A DNA stretch of 64,000 bases from assembly GCF_034314165.1 (NCBI RefSeq), contig NZ_JAVIWK010000001.1, forward strand, positions 1 through 64,000, given 5' to 3'. The stretch comes from Pseudomonas sp. Bout1. Its GTDB lineage: Bacteria > Pseudomonadota > Gammaproteobacteria > Pseudomonadales > Pseudomonadaceae. The notes beneath the pieces are model-generated. The model was not told the origin of the DNA. It was given only the letters and a program-made list of their open reading frames with translations, and searched no databases. Of the stretch, positions 19,570-29,635 are shown piece after piece. The translations under genes and the position numbers were made by a program. Numbering within the stretch: the first letter of the stretch is position 1; the number at the start of each line of letters is the position of its first letter.

Positions 19570-20664
19570 ATGTTACCGACGAATGACCGCGAAATTTCCC
19601 CGGCAGAACTGGAAGCCCGACTACGCTTGCACAGGCTGCCGGAACTGGGTCCCAAAGGCTTTCAAAAACTTATTGAGGCATTTGGTTCTGCTTCAAAAGC
19701 CATCAGCGCTCCGGCCAGTGCCTGGCGTTCGCTTGGCCTCAAGGCGGCCAGCGCCGATGCCCGGCGCAGCGAGGCAGTACGTGATGGCGCCAGTGCGGCA
19801 TTGCGCTGGTTGGAGCGCCCGGCCCAGCATTTGCTGATGTGGGACCAACCCGACTACCCGGCACTGCTCGCAGAACTGGATGACGCGCCGCCGCTATTAT
19901 TCGTTGCTGGCAACCCGGCAATCCTGGATAAACCGCAATTGGCGATGGTCGGCAGCCGCCGTGCCTCAAGGCCGGGAATGGACACCGCCGCCGCGTTTTC
20001 CCGCAGCCTGGCAAGTGCCGGTTTTGTCATCACCAGTGGCCTTGCCCTGGGTATCGACGGTGCTGCTCACCAGGCGGCTTTGGATGTTGGTGGACATACA
20101 ATCGGCGTGCTGGGCACCGGGCTCGAAAACTTTTATCCACAGCGCCACCGACGCCTGGCCGAGGCGATGATTGCCCAAGGCAGCGCGGTGGTTTCCGAGT
20201 TTCCGTTGGACACCCCGCCACAGGCCGGTAACTTCCCACGGCGCAACCGTATTATCAGTGGCTTGTCCCTCGGCGTGCTGGTGGTGGAGGCCAGCATGGC
20301 CAGCGGTTCGCTGATTACCGCGAAGCTTGGGGCTGAACAAGGGCGTGAGGTTTACGCGATTCCCGGCTCGATCCATCACCCGGGGGCCAAGGGCTGCCAT
20401 CAGTTGATCCGCGACGGCGCCGTGCTGGTGGAAACCATTGAACACATTCTGGAAAACCTGCGCGGCTGGCAGGCGCTGTCCCGCCCGGCACCGATTGCGG
20501 TGACTCATCCGCTGGTGGGGTTGTTGCGCGCCGCGCCTCACACCAGCGAAGCCTTGGCGATTGCCAGCGGAAGAGCCCTGTCCGAGGTGCTGGCCAGCCT
20601 CACGGAGCTGGAACTGGAAGGCTGGGTGATTTGCGAAAGCGGACGCTGGCTTGCGCGCGGCTAG
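19570..20664 (+). CDS. dprA: DNA-processing protein DprA/Smf
   Basis: A 364-residue protein that binds incoming single-stranded DNA and loads RecA during transformation. After an N-terminal helical region comes the extended Rossmann domain (about 90-300) with GSRRAS, SGLALGIDGAAH and the NFPRRNRIISGLS segment; a C-terminal winged-helix-like domain (DML1-like, about 305-364) follows. The ATG has AAGGA 7 nt upstream. Its location beside tsaC is conserved in gammaproteobacteria. Confidence 0.96.
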   Translation: MLPTNDREISPAELEARLRLHRLPELGPKGFQKLIEAFGSASKAISAPASAWRSLGLKAASADARRSEAVRDGASAALRWLERPAQHLLMWDQPDYPALLAELDDAPPLLFVAGNPAILDKPQLAMVGSRRASRPGMDTAAAFSRSLASAGFVITSGLALGIDGAAHQAALDVGGHTIGVLGTGLENFYPQRHRRLAEAMIAQGSAVVSEFPLDTPPQAGNFPRRNRIISGLSLGVLVVEASMASGSLITAKLGAEQGREVYAIPGSIHHPGAKGCHQLIRDGAVLVETIEHILENLRGWQALSRPAPIAVTHPLVGLLRAAPHTSEALAIASGRALSEVLASLTELELEGWVICESGRWLARG

Positions 20665-20718
20665 GTTTTGTAACGAAGATCGGTAAACTGCGCAGAGCTT
20701 TAGTCCGGAGAGTGAGCA

Positions 20719-21276
20719 ATGGTCAACAGGTGGCGTGTGCGAGAAGCCGCACGAGAGATTCGCGCAGGCGCGGTGATTGCCTATCCAACCGAGGCGGTCT
20801 GGGGGTTGGGTTGTGACCCTTGGAATGAGGAAGCCGTGGATCGCTTGCTGGCGATCAAGGGCCGTTCTGTGGATAAAGGCCTGATCCTGGTTGCCGACAA
20901 TATCCGCCAGTTTGATTTCCTCTTCGAAGACTTCCCGGACCTGTGGATAGACCGCATGGCTAGCACCTGGCCGGGGCCCAATACGTGGCTGGTGCCCCAT
21001 CAGGACCTGCTGCCCGAGTGGATCACCGGGGTGCATGACACGGTGGCGCTGCGGGTGACCGATCATCCACAGGTGCGGGATTTGTGTTCGCTGGTTGGGC
21101 CGTTGATTTCTACCTCGGCCAATCCACAAGGCCGCCCGGCGGCGCGCACACGAATTCGTGTGGAGCAGTATTTCCGTGGGCAGGTGGACCTGGTGTTGGG
21201 CGGGAATCTGGGGGGGCGCAAGAACCCGAGCCTGATTCGGGACCTGGCGACGGGCGAGGTTGTGCGGCCTTCCTGA
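20719..21276 (+). CDS. tsaC: threonylcarbamoyl-AMP synthase
   Basis: A 185-residue YrdC-family enzyme that makes threonylcarbamoyl-AMP for the t6A37 modification of ANN-decoding tRNAs. Conserved segments [25 protein letters not shown] and [14 protein letters not shown] are present. GGAGAG precedes the ATG. It is 54 bp downstream of dprA and likely co-transcribed with it; the short single-domain form is TsaC rather than TsaC2. Confidence 0.97.
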   Translation: MVNRWRVREAAREIRAGAVIAYPTEAVWGLGCDPWNEEAVDRLLAIKGRSVDKGLILVADNIRQFDFLFEDFPDLWIDRMASTWPGPNTWLVPHQDLLPEWITGVHDTVALRVTDHPQVRDLCSLVGPLISTSANPQGRPAARTRIRVEQYFRGQVDLVLGGNLGGRKNPSLIRDLATGEVVRPS

Positions 21277-21290
21277 GACCGAGTCGCGAC

Positions 21291-21385
21291 CATCGCGGGC
21301 AAGCCCGGCTCCCACAGGGATCTCTGTTGAACACCTATTTGTGTGCACTGAAGATCAACTGTGGGAGCCGGGCTTGCCCGCGATG
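21291..21385. repeat. REP pair, TGTGGGAGCCGGGCTTGCCCG family, outward orientation
   Basis: Perfect 26-bp inverted arms at 21291-21316 and 21360-21385. Compared with the other REPINs here the two REPs point the opposite way. It lies between convergent tsaC and qor and may serve as their shared transcription stop. Confidence 0.92.
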
Positions 21386-21416
21386 AGGCCCTCGCAGGCC
21401 CCAGTGACCTAAAGCC

Positions 21417-22394
21417 TTACGGCAACAGAATGGTCGACCCAGTCGTGCGCCGCGCCGACAACTCGGTTTGCGCCTTCGCCGCATCCCCCAGCGAAAACCG
21501 CTGATTAATATCAATCTGCAATTTCCCGCTGATGATCATCGAAAACAGATCATCGGCCATCGCCTGCAGGGTTTCCGGGTTGTTGGCGTAGGTCGCCAAA
21601 GTTGGCCGGGTGACATACAGCGAGCCCTTCGCCGCCAGAATCCCCAGGTTGACGCCGTCCACGGCACCCGACGCATTCCCAAAGCTCACCACCAGCCCGC
21701 GTGGCGCCACGCTGTCCAGTGAGGTCAGCCAGGTGTCCTTGCCTACGCCGTCGTACACCACCGGGCATTTCTTGCCGTCAGTCAGCTCCAGCACGCGCTG
21801 TGCGACATTTTCCTTGCTGTAGTCGATGGTTTCCCAGGCGCCGAGGGATTTGGCCAGCGCCGCTTTTTCCGGCGAACTGACGGTACCGATCAGCTTCACG
21901 CCCAAGGCCTTGGCCCATTGGCAAGCCAGCGAACCCACACCACCGGCTGCGGCGTGGAACAGGATGGTTTCGCCACCCTTCAACTCATAGGTCTGGCGCA
22001 ACAGGTACTGCACGGTCAGGCCCTTGAGCATTGCACCGGCGGCCTGTTCGAAGCTGATGTCGTCCGGCAGGTGCACCAGGTTGGCGGCAGGCAATACATG
22101 CAATTCACTGTAGGCACCCAGCGGGCCGCTGCCGTATGCCACGCGGTCACCGACCTTGAATTGAGTGACTTCACTGCCCACGGCATCAACAACGCCGGCG
22201 CCTTCCGCGCCCAGGCCCGATGGCAAGGCCGGTGGCGCATACAGGCCGCTGCGAAAATAAGTGTCGATGAAGTTCAGGCCAATGGCCTTGTTCTGCACGC
22301 GGACCTGCTGTGGGCCGGGTTCTGCCGGGGTGTAGTCCACATACTCAAGCACTTCGGGGCCGCCATGGGCACGGAACTGGATACGTTTGGCCAT
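21417..22394 (-). CDS. qor: NADPH:quinone reductase, zinc-independent MDR family
   Basis: A 325-residue quinone oxidoreductase of the medium-chain dehydrogenase family. It starts MAKRIQFRAHGGPEVLEYVD, and the NADPH-binding motif AAAGGVGSLACQWAKALG lies at about 148-165. The structural and catalytic zinc cysteines of alcohol dehydrogenases are absent, as expected for QOR. GGAG is 9 nt upstream of the chosen ATG; an in-frame earlier start would overlap it. It is divergent from hemF, as in P. aeruginosa. Confidence 0.95.
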   Translation of the reverse strand: MAKRIQFRAHGGPEVLEYVDYTPAEPGPQQVRVQNKAIGLNFIDTYFRSGLYAPPALPSGLGAEGAGVVDAVGSEVTQFKVGDRVAYGSGPLGAYSELHVLPAANLVHLPDDISFEQAAGAMLKGLTVQYLLRQTYELKGGETILFHAAAGGVGSLACQWAKALGVKLIGTVSSPEKAALAKSLGAWETIDYSKENVAQRVLELTDGKKCPVVYDGVGKDTWLTSLDSVAPRGLVVSFGNASGAVDGVNLGILAAKGSLYVTRPTLATYANNPETLQAMADDLFSMIISGKLQIDINQRFSLGDAAKAQTELSARRTTGSTILLP

Positions 22395-22445
22395 CTGCAC
22401 TCTCCTCAAGTCAATTTCGCGTAGCCCCCTATCGGACTCCTAAGC

Positions 22446-22459
22446 TTGATCTTCGTCAA
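22446..22459. promoter_or_regulatory. Anr/Dnr (FNR-type) box upstream of hemF
   Basis: TTGATCTTCGTCAA matches the FNR/Anr consensus TTGAT-N4-ATCAA at 9 of 10 defined positions. It is centred about 100 bp before the hemF start. hemF of P. aeruginosa is known to be controlled by Anr and Dnr, so this site is well placed for the same control; the 52-bp distance from the qor start means it could affect that gene too. Confidence 0.65.
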
Positions 22460-22529
22460 CTGCGGCAGTGGTGGGTGCAGTGGTATCCTGTGCGCCCATT
22501 TGCCGCCGACGCCCAATGGCCTCGCGTAG

Positions 22530-23482
<953 letters not shown>

Positions 23483-23483
<1 letters not shown>

Positions 23484-24301
23484 TGGATCGTTACGTCGTC
23501 TTCGGCAACCCCATTGGCCACAGCAAATCGCCGCTGATTCACCGCCTGTTTGCCGAACAAACTGGTGAGCAACTGGACTACAACACCTTGCTCGCGCCGC
23601 TGGAGGATTTCACCGGCTGTGCCCGTGAGTTTTTCCAGCAAGGCCGTGGCGCCAACGTCACCGTGCCGTTCAAGGAGGATGCCTACCGCTTGGCCACCGC
23701 CCTGACCGAACGTGCCCGACGTGCTGGCGCGGTGAATACCCTGAGCAAGCTCGGCGATGGCACTCTGCTGGGCGACAACACCGACGGCGCTGGCCTGGTA
23801 CGGGATTTGACGGTGAATGCCGGGTTTAGCCTGCAAGGTAAACGTATCCTGCTGCTGGGTGCCGGTGGCGCCGTGCGCGGTGCGCTGGAACCGTTGCTGG
23901 CTGAACAACCGGCATCGCTGATTATCGCCAACCGCACCGTAGAAAAAGCCGAATTGCTCGCCGAGCTGTTCGACGACCTCGGCCCGGTGTCTGCCAGTGG
24001 TTTCGACTGGCTACGTGAGCCGGTGGACCTGATCATCAACGCCACGTCCGCCAGCCTGTCGGGCGATGTACCGCCGATTGCCGGCAGCCTCGTTGAGCCG
24101 GGCAAGACCTTTTGCTACGACATGATGTACGGCAAAGAGCCAACGGCGTTCTGCCGTTGGGCCAGTGAGCAGGGCGCAGCGGTTGCGATGGATGGCCTGG
24201 GAATGCTGGTGGAACAGGCGGCGGAAGCGTTCTTCCTGTGGCGCGGTGTGCGCCCGGATTCGGCACCGGTACTGGCTGAACTGCGCCGGCAACTGGCCTG
24301 A
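23483..24301 (+). CDS. aroE: shikimate dehydrogenase
   Basis: A 272-residue NADPH-dependent enzyme reducing 3-dehydroshikimate to shikimate in aromatic amino acid synthesis. The N-terminal substrate-binding motif [15 protein letters not shown], the catalytic Lys in NVTVPFKE and the nucleotide-binding loop [10 protein letters not shown] are all present. The ATG overlaps the hemF stop. Length is typical. Confidence 0.97.
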
Positions 24302-24313
24302 TGCAAATCTAAA

Positions 24314-24341
24314 TGTGGGAGCAGACAAGCCAGCTCCCACA
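24314..24341. terminator. REP-like hairpin between convergent aroE and sulP
   Basis: TGTGGGAGC and GCTCCCACA arms (9 bp, 10-nt loop) form a short remnant of the REP family. It is the only structure between the two convergent genes and may end transcription from both sides, though it lacks a good T-run. Confidence 0.5.
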
Positions 24342-24354
24342 GCTTCAACCGTTT

Positions 24355-25923
24355 TCAGTCTTCGAATTGGATGGGGCATTTATCGGCCCCTTCCAGCTTC
24401 TTCAACTCTTCCACCACCTGCGGCCGGGCCTTGCGCAACGCCAGGCTGCGTCCCACGCCATTCAATCGACGCGCCTCCTGGTGCAGCATCTCCACCCCGG
24501 AATAGTCGATAAAGTTGATCTGCTGCGCCTCGATCACCACCCGCTGGCCGTGCAGGCTTTGCAGCCGCACTTGCAGGTAATGGCTGGCGCCGAAAAAGAT
24601 CGACCCGCCCACCCGCAGCACATCGTCCTCACCGTCACGCCATTGCTGAACCCGCGGCTGCGAGGTGCGCTTGAGGTAGAAAAACAGTGACGCCAGCACG
24701 CCTGCGTAAATTGCCGTCTGCAATTCCAGCAACAGCGTGGCGATGCAGGTCAGGCTCATCACCACGAACTCCGCGCGGCTGACCCGGAATAGCGCCCGGA
24801 TACCGCGATGGTCCACCAACCCCCAGCAAATCAGCAGGATGCTCGCGGCCATGCTCGGGATTGGGATGTGTGCGATCAGCGCCGCGCCGAACAGCGCAAA
24901 CAGCGCCACCCACAGCGCGGAAAACACCCCGGCCAGCGGCGAACAAGCGCCCGCCTCATAGCTCAGGCCAGAACGGGTGAAGGAACCTGCCGACAAGTAC
25001 CCGGAAAAAAATCCGCCGACGATGTTGGATAAACCCTGCGCGCGCACTTCCTGATTCGCATCGAGCAATTGCTGGGAGCGGGCCGACAGTGAGCGCGCAA
25101 TCGACAGACTGGTCACCAGCCCCAGCATGCCCACCGCCACGGCGCTCGGTAACAGGCGCAAGACCATGTCCAGGTCCATCGGCAGCGGGCTGAAGGGCGG
25201 CAGCTTGCCGACAAATGAACTGACCCGCGCCACGTGCCCGAACATCGCCGGCCACAGCCATGCAATGAGGCTGCCCAAGGCCAATGCAATCAACAGCGTT
25301 GGCCAGCGCGGTACCCACAGTTTCAGCAACACACCCACCAGTAAGGTGCCCAGCCCAAGCAGCAGTGACGTCCGGTCCCACTCCCCGGCATGGTTGATCA
25401 GCGCCAGCAGGCTGTTGATCGCCGTGGCCTGGCTGGGCAGGTCGAGCCCCAGCAGGTTGGGCAACTGGCCCAGGGCGATCACCACCGCCGCACCGAGCGT
25501 GAACCCGAGCACCACCGAGTGCGAGACGAAATTCACCAGGGCGCCGAAGCGCAGCATGCCCAGTAGCCATTGGAAGACTCCGGCCAGGAACGTCAGCAAC
25601 AGGATGAGTGTGATGTAGTCCTGGGAGCCGGGCACGGCCAGCGGGCTGACGCTGGCGTACAGCACGATGGAAATTGCCGCCGTGGGGCCGCAGATCAGGT
25701 GCCAGGAGGAGCCCCACAAGCAGGCGATCAGCACCGGGATGATTGCGGCGTACAGGCCGTATTCCGGTGGGAGACCGGCGATCAGCGCGTAGGCGATGGA
25801 TTGAGGTAATGCCAGGACTGCCCCGCTCAGGCCGACGATCGCGTCCCGCCCGACGCTGGCGCGAGTTTGGCGCGGGAGCCAGCTGAGGAAGGGGAAGAGT
25901 GTGTGGCGGTTGGGCCGGGGCAT
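24355..25923 (-). CDS. SulP-family inorganic anion transporter
   Basis: A 522-residue inner-membrane transporter with about 10-14 membrane segments (about 25-400) and a C-terminal STAS domain (about 425-515, with NFIDYSGVEMLHQEA). SulP proteins carry sulfate, bicarbonate or related anions. It lies downstream of and on the same strand as betC and choX, separated only by a REPIN, the arrangement also recalled for P. aeruginosa PA0029-PA0031. A role in handling sulfate released from choline sulfate, or in choline-sulfate uptake, is inferred from context. Confidence 0.9.
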   Translation of the reverse strand: MPRPNRHTLFPFLSWLPRQTRASVGRDAIVGLSGAVLALPQSIAYALIAGLPPEYGLYAAIIPVLIACLWGSSWHLICGPTAAISIVLYASVSPLAVPGSQDYITLILLLTFLAGVFQWLLGMLRFGALVNFVSHSVVLGFTLGAAVVIALGQLPNLLGLDLPSQATAINSLLALINHAGEWDRTSLLLGLGTLLVGVLLKLWVPRWPTLLIALALGSLIAWLWPAMFGHVARVSSFVGKLPPFSPLPMDLDMVLRLLPSAVAVGMLGLVTSLSIARSLSARSQQLLDANQEVRAQGLSNIVGGFFSGYLSAGSFTRSGLSYEAGACSPLAGVFSALWVALFALFGAALIAHIPIPSMAASILLICWGLVDHRGIRALFRVSRAEFVVMSLTCIATLLLELQTAIYAGVLASLFFYLKRTSQPRVQQWRDGEDDVLRVGGSIFFGASHYLQVRLQSLHGQRVVIEAQQINFIDYSGVEMLHQEARRLNGVGRSLALRKARPQVVEELKKLEGADKCPIQFED

Positions 25924-25992
25924 TTAGGGCTCGGATTGATAGGTTTGAATCAGGGTATCAGGACAAACGCCGGACTGTGGGAGTCCGCTGAC

Positions 25993-26081
25993 TGTGGGAG
26001 CCGGGCTTGCCCGCGATACAGGCGCCTCGGTCCTACAGGGACACCGCGGTGATGCTATCGCGGGCAAGCCCGGCTCCCACA
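25993..26081. repeat. REPIN (TGTGGGAGCCGGGCTTGCCCG family)
   Basis: 26-bp inverted arms at 25993-26018 and 26056-26081. A partial extra copy (TGTGGGAG) starts at 25976. It sits between choX and the downstream SulP gene on the same strand. Confidence 0.92.
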
Positions 26082-26098
26082 GGGTGCGGAGTCAGCCG

Positions 26099-27019
26099 TT
26101 AGAGCTTGGCTTTTACGGCGGCCAGCGCATCCTGACCGTCAGCGGTTTTAACCCCGTCCAGCCACTTATCCAGCACCGCCGGGTTCGCCTTGATCCACGC
26201 CTTTGCCGCCTCGGCATTGGTGAGTTTCTTGTTCACCACCTCAGCCATGATGGCGTTTTCCATCTCCTGGGTGAAACTCAGGTTGGTCAGCAATTTCCCC
26301 ACATTCGGGCACGCCTGCGCGTAGCCCTTGCGGGTCAACGTATACACGCTGCCGGTGTCTCCAAAGTACTTCTCACCACCCTTGAGGTAATGCATCTTCA
26401 ACTGCACGTTCATCGGGTGTGGCGTCCAGCCGAGGAAGGTCACGAACTTCTGCTTCTTCACCGCCCGCGACACTTCGGCCAACATGGCTTGTTCGCTGGA
26501 CTCAATCAACTTCCACTGGCCCAGGTCAAAGTCATTCTTCTTGATGATCTCCTGCAACGAGATGTTCGCCGGCGCACCCGAACCGATGCCGTAGATCTTC
26601 TTGTCGAACTTGTCGGCAAATTTGTTCAGGTCGGCAAAGTCGTGCACCCCGGCGTCCCACACGTAGTCCGGTACGGCCAGGGTAAACTCGGTGCCGTCGA
26701 GGTTCTTCGCCAGTTGCACCACATCGCCATTGGCCACGAACTTGTCATAGAAGCCCTGCTGCGCCGGCATCCAGTTACCCAGGAACACATCCACCTGGCC
26801 GTCCTTGAGCCCGCCAAAGGTGATCGGCACCGCGAGGGTGTCGACCTTGGCCTTGTAGCCCATGCCGTTCAACAGAAAACCGGTGATGGCATTGGTGGCG
26901 GCGATATCGCTCCAGCCCGGATCAGCCATCTTCACGGTGTCGCAGCTGGTGTCCGCGTAGGCGCCGGCACTGCTCAATGCCAGCAGCGCAACGCTCAACA
27001 CGGTGGATAATTTTTGCAT
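26099..27019 (-). CDS. choX: choline ABC transporter substrate-binding protein
   Basis: A 306-residue periplasmic binding protein of the OpuAC/ProX-like type for choline. It has a Sec signal peptide (about 1-22, ending AYA-DT) and Trp residues placed as in choline-binding ChoX (PGWSD, FLGNWMP, FLGWTPHP), which form the aromatic box for the trimethylammonium group. GGGGAAGG precedes the chosen ATG. No permease or ATPase gene is linked, so it probably feeds a choline ABC transporter encoded elsewhere. It follows betC by 16 bp and delivers or recovers the choline moiety. Confidence 0.9.
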   Translation of the reverse strand: MQKLSTVLSVALLALSSAGAYADTSCDTVKMADPGWSDIAATNAITGFLLNGMGYKAKVDTLAVPITFGGLKDGQVDVFLGNWMPAQQGFYDKFVANGDVVQLAKNLDGTEFTLAVPDYVWDAGVHDFADLNKFADKFDKKIYGIGSGAPANISLQEIIKKNDFDLGQWKLIESSEQAMLAEVSRAVKKQKFVTFLGWTPHPMNVQLKMHYLKGGEKYFGDTGSVYTLTRKGYAQACPNVGKLLTNLSFTQEMENAIMAEVVNKKLTNAEAAKAWIKANPAVLDKWLDGVKTADGQDALAAVKAKL

Positions 27020-27035
27020 GGCCTTCCCCTCAGTT

Positions 27036-28550
27036 TTATTGGTTTTGGCAGGGTTGCGGAAAACGTGCCTTGCGCTCCAGATCGTCGAGGTCGATGTGGT
27101 TGCGCATGTATTGCTGACTGGCATCTACCAGCGGCTGGTGGTCCCAGCTCTTCAGCTTGCCCTGGGTCAGCGCCTCGAATACCAGGCGGCGACGGCGTTG
27201 GCTGGCGAGTACCTGCTGGTGGATCGCCGGGATGTCCCATTTGGCCCGCGCTTCACTCAAAAACGCCTCGAACAGTGGCCGGTGTTCCGGTGACTGGCTG
27301 AGGTCTTCCCGCTCGTGCGGGTCGTTGTGCACATCGAACAATAGGCACGGGTCGTCCTCACTGTAGATGAACTTGTAGGCGCCACGGCGGATCATCATCA
27401 GCGGGCTGATGGTGCCTTCGGCCATGTATTCGCCGAACACTTCGTCATGCCCGCCCAGCCCTTGCAAGTGCGAAAGCAGCGAGCGGCCGTCCAGCGGCAG
27501 GTTGGCGTCGAGCTTGCCACCCGCCAGCTCCACCAATGTCGGCAGCAGGTCGGCGGTGGACACGGCGGCGGTCACGCGGCTGGCGGCAAACTGCCCCGGC
27601 GCGCTGATCAGCAGCGGCACCCGGGCGGCCATTTCAAACCAGTGCATTTTGTACCAGAGGCCGCGTTCGCCGAGCATGTCGCCGTGGTCGCCGGAGAAGA
27701 TGATGATGGTGTCGTCGGCCAGGCCCGTGTCTTCCAGGGTTTGCAGCAGCTTGCCGACGTTGCTGTCGATGTAGCTGCACGCGCCGAAGTAGGCGCGGCG
27801 CGCATCGCGGATCTTGTTCACCGGCAGCGGCTTGTCCCACAGGTCATAGACCTTGAGCAGGCGCTGGGAGTGCGGGTCCAGCTCGGCCTGTGGCGGGGTT
27901 GCAGGCAACGGGATGTCGTTGTCGTCGTACAGGTCCCAGAACGGCTTGGGAATGGTGTACGGGTCGTGTGGGTGCGTCATCGACACGGTCAGGCAGAACG
28001 GCTGGTCGCCGTCTTCGCGAATATGGTCGAACAGGTATTGCTGGGCCTTGAACACCACCTCTTCGTCGAAATCCAGCTGGTTGGTGCGCACGCACGGCCC
28101 GGCTTGCAGCACCGATGCCATGTTGTGGTACCAGGTGGGACGCACGTCCGGCTGATCCCAGTTCACTGCCCAGCCATAGTCGGCCGGGTAGATGTCACTG
28201 GTCAGGCGTTCTTCATAACCGTGGAGCTGGTCGGGGCCGCAAAAGTGCATCTTGCCCGACAGCGCCGTGCGGTAGCCGAGGCGGCGCAGGTAATGGGCAT
28301 AGGTCGGCACGTCGGCGGGAAAGTCGGCCGCGTTGTCGTAGGCGCCGATCTTGCTCGGCAACTGGCCGCTGACCAGGGTGAAACGCGATGGCGCACACAG
28401 CGGGCTATTGCAATAGGCCGCGTCGAACACCACGCCTTCAGCGGCGAGGCGGCTCAGGTTTGGCAGTTTGATAGGCGAAGGACCGTAGAACGGAAGCATC
28501 GGCGCGGCCATTTGATCGGCCATGATGAAAAGAATGTTCTTGCGCTTCAT
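27036..28550 (-). CDS. betC: choline-sulfatase
   Basis: A 504-residue sulfatase hydrolysing choline-O-sulfate to choline and sulfate. The type I sulfatase signature CAPSR (C52) marks the cysteine converted to formylglycine, and the N-terminal metal-binding MADQ is present; HGDMLGERG and the metal site SGDHGD lie later. ATG at 28550 (MKRKNILFIM) is chosen; an upstream ATG at 28568 without a ribosome binding site would add six residues. It is divergent from a LysR regulator, the usual betC arrangement in pseudomonads and rhizobia. Confidence 0.94.
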   Translation of the reverse strand: MKRKNILFIMADQMAAPMLPFYGPSPIKLPNLSRLAAEGVVFDAAYCNSPLCAPSRFTLVSGQLPSKIGAYDNAADFPADVPTYAHYLRRLGYRTALSGKMHFCGPDQLHGYEERLTSDIYPADYGWAVNWDQPDVRPTWYHNMASVLQAGPCVRTNQLDFDEEVVFKAQQYLFDHIREDGDQPFCLTVSMTHPHDPYTIPKPFWDLYDDNDIPLPATPPQAELDPHSQRLLKVYDLWDKPLPVNKIRDARRAYFGACSYIDSNVGKLLQTLEDTGLADDTIIIFSGDHGDMLGERGLWYKMHWFEMAARVPLLISAPGQFAASRVTAAVSTADLLPTLVELAGGKLDANLPLDGRSLLSHLQGLGGHDEVFGEYMAEGTISPLMMIRRGAYKFIYSEDDPCLLFDVHNDPHEREDLSQSPEHRPLFEAFLSEARAKWDIPAIHQQVLASQRRRRLVFEALTQGKLKSWDHQPLVDASQQYMRNHIDLDDLERKARFPQPCQNQ

Positions 28551-28640
28551 GGTTTCGCGGAATTCCATAGTCGATGTTTATGTGAATGAGCATGCAGGCC
28601 ATGGAAAACGTGGTAAAGCCCATGAGAAGCAATGTCTAGG

Positions 28641-28655
28641 ATAAGCACAGCTTAT
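28641..28655. promoter_or_regulatory. candidate LysR operator in the betC-LysR intergenic region
   Basis: ATAAG-CACAG-CTTAT is a perfect interrupted palindrome with the LysR-type T-N11-A core (T28642, A28654). It overlaps the first two bases of the LysR start codon, so binding would block its own transcription or translation start, a common autoregulatory layout. Binding is inferred. Confidence 0.5.
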
Positions 28656-29604
28656 GTATGAATCCCTCGGTAGCCTGTCCCTTGACCTGCTGCGTGCGTT
28701 TGAGGCGGCGGCGCGCCAACGCAGCTTTACGGCGGCGGCAACGGAGCTGGGCACCACCCAGCCAGCCATCAGCCAGCAGATCAAACGCCTGGAAGAGCAA
28801 CTGAAGGTGCGCCTGTTTGATCGCATTTACCGTGGCATCGAGTTGACTGATGCCGGCGCCTTGTTGTTCGAGCAGGTGCAGGCCGGCTTGCAGAGCATCA
28901 ACCAGGGCCTGAGTGCGATTGCCGAGCAGGACCAGCACGAAGTCCTGCAAGTGGCGACGGACTTTGCCTTCGCCGCTTATTGGCTGATGCCACGCCTGCA
29001 TCGCTTCCATGAAGCCAACCCGCAGGTGGACGTGAGCCTGGTCACCAGTGAACGCAATCACGCGACGTTGCGCAGCGATATCGATGTAGCGGTGCTGTTT
29101 GGCGATGGCCGCTTTAAACAGGGCGACAGCCTGTGGCTGTTCAACGAGGAAGTATTCCCGGTGTGCAGCCCGCAGTTGCTTCAGGGCCGCGCCGCGCCGT
29201 TGCCGGTGCAGAGCCTGCTGGAGTTCCCGCTTCTGCACCTGCGCCAGCAACACAACAACCAGTGGTTCGACTGGACCGGCGTGTTCCGCGAGCTGGGCAT
29301 CAGCACCGCGCCCACCCCGGGCCAATTGCGGTTCGACAACTACACCCTGTTGATCCAGGCAGCAATCGCCGGCCAGGGCGTGGCCATCGGCTGGCGTCAC
29401 CTGGTGGATAACCTGCTGGAGCAGAAGTGGCTGTGCCGGCCGATTGGCGACACGGTGATCTCACGCTTCGGCTATTACGTGGTGCTGCCCCAGCGCAAAC
29501 GTCGCAGCCAGTTGATCGAACGTTTCGTCGACTGGTTGATGGCCGAGCAGGCCAGCAGCGCACAATCACTGACTGGCCTGGCCCTGCCATCCATTGCGGT
29601 CTAG
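28654..29604 (+). CDS. LysR-type regulator of choline-sulfate genes
   Basis: A 316-residue LysR transcription factor. The N-terminal winged helix-turn-helix (about 8-67) has the family pattern FTAAATELGTTQPAISQQIKRLEEQL, followed by a linker helix and the periplasmic-binding-like effector domain (about 95-300). It is divergent from betC with only about 100 bp between them, so it is very probably the activator of betC-choX responding to choline sulfate or choline. A palindrome at 28641-28655 is a candidate binding site. Confidence 0.9.
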   Translation: MYESLGSLSLDLLRAFEAAARQRSFTAAATELGTTQPAISQQIKRLEEQLKVRLFDRIYRGIELTDAGALLFEQVQAGLQSINQGLSAIAEQDQHEVLQVATDFAFAAYWLMPRLHRFHEANPQVDVSLVTSERNHATLRSDIDVAVLFGDGRFKQGDSLWLFNEEVFPVCSPQLLQGRAAPLPVQSLLEFPLLHLRQQHNNQWFDWTGVFRELGISTAPTPGQLRFDNYTLLIQAAIAGQGVAIGWRHLVDNLLEQKWLCRPIGDTVISRFGYYVVLPQRKRRSQLIERFVDWLMAEQASSAQSLTGLALPSIAV

Positions 29605-29635
29605 CATTTGCCGATCATTGAGGCCGGAGCCTGTC

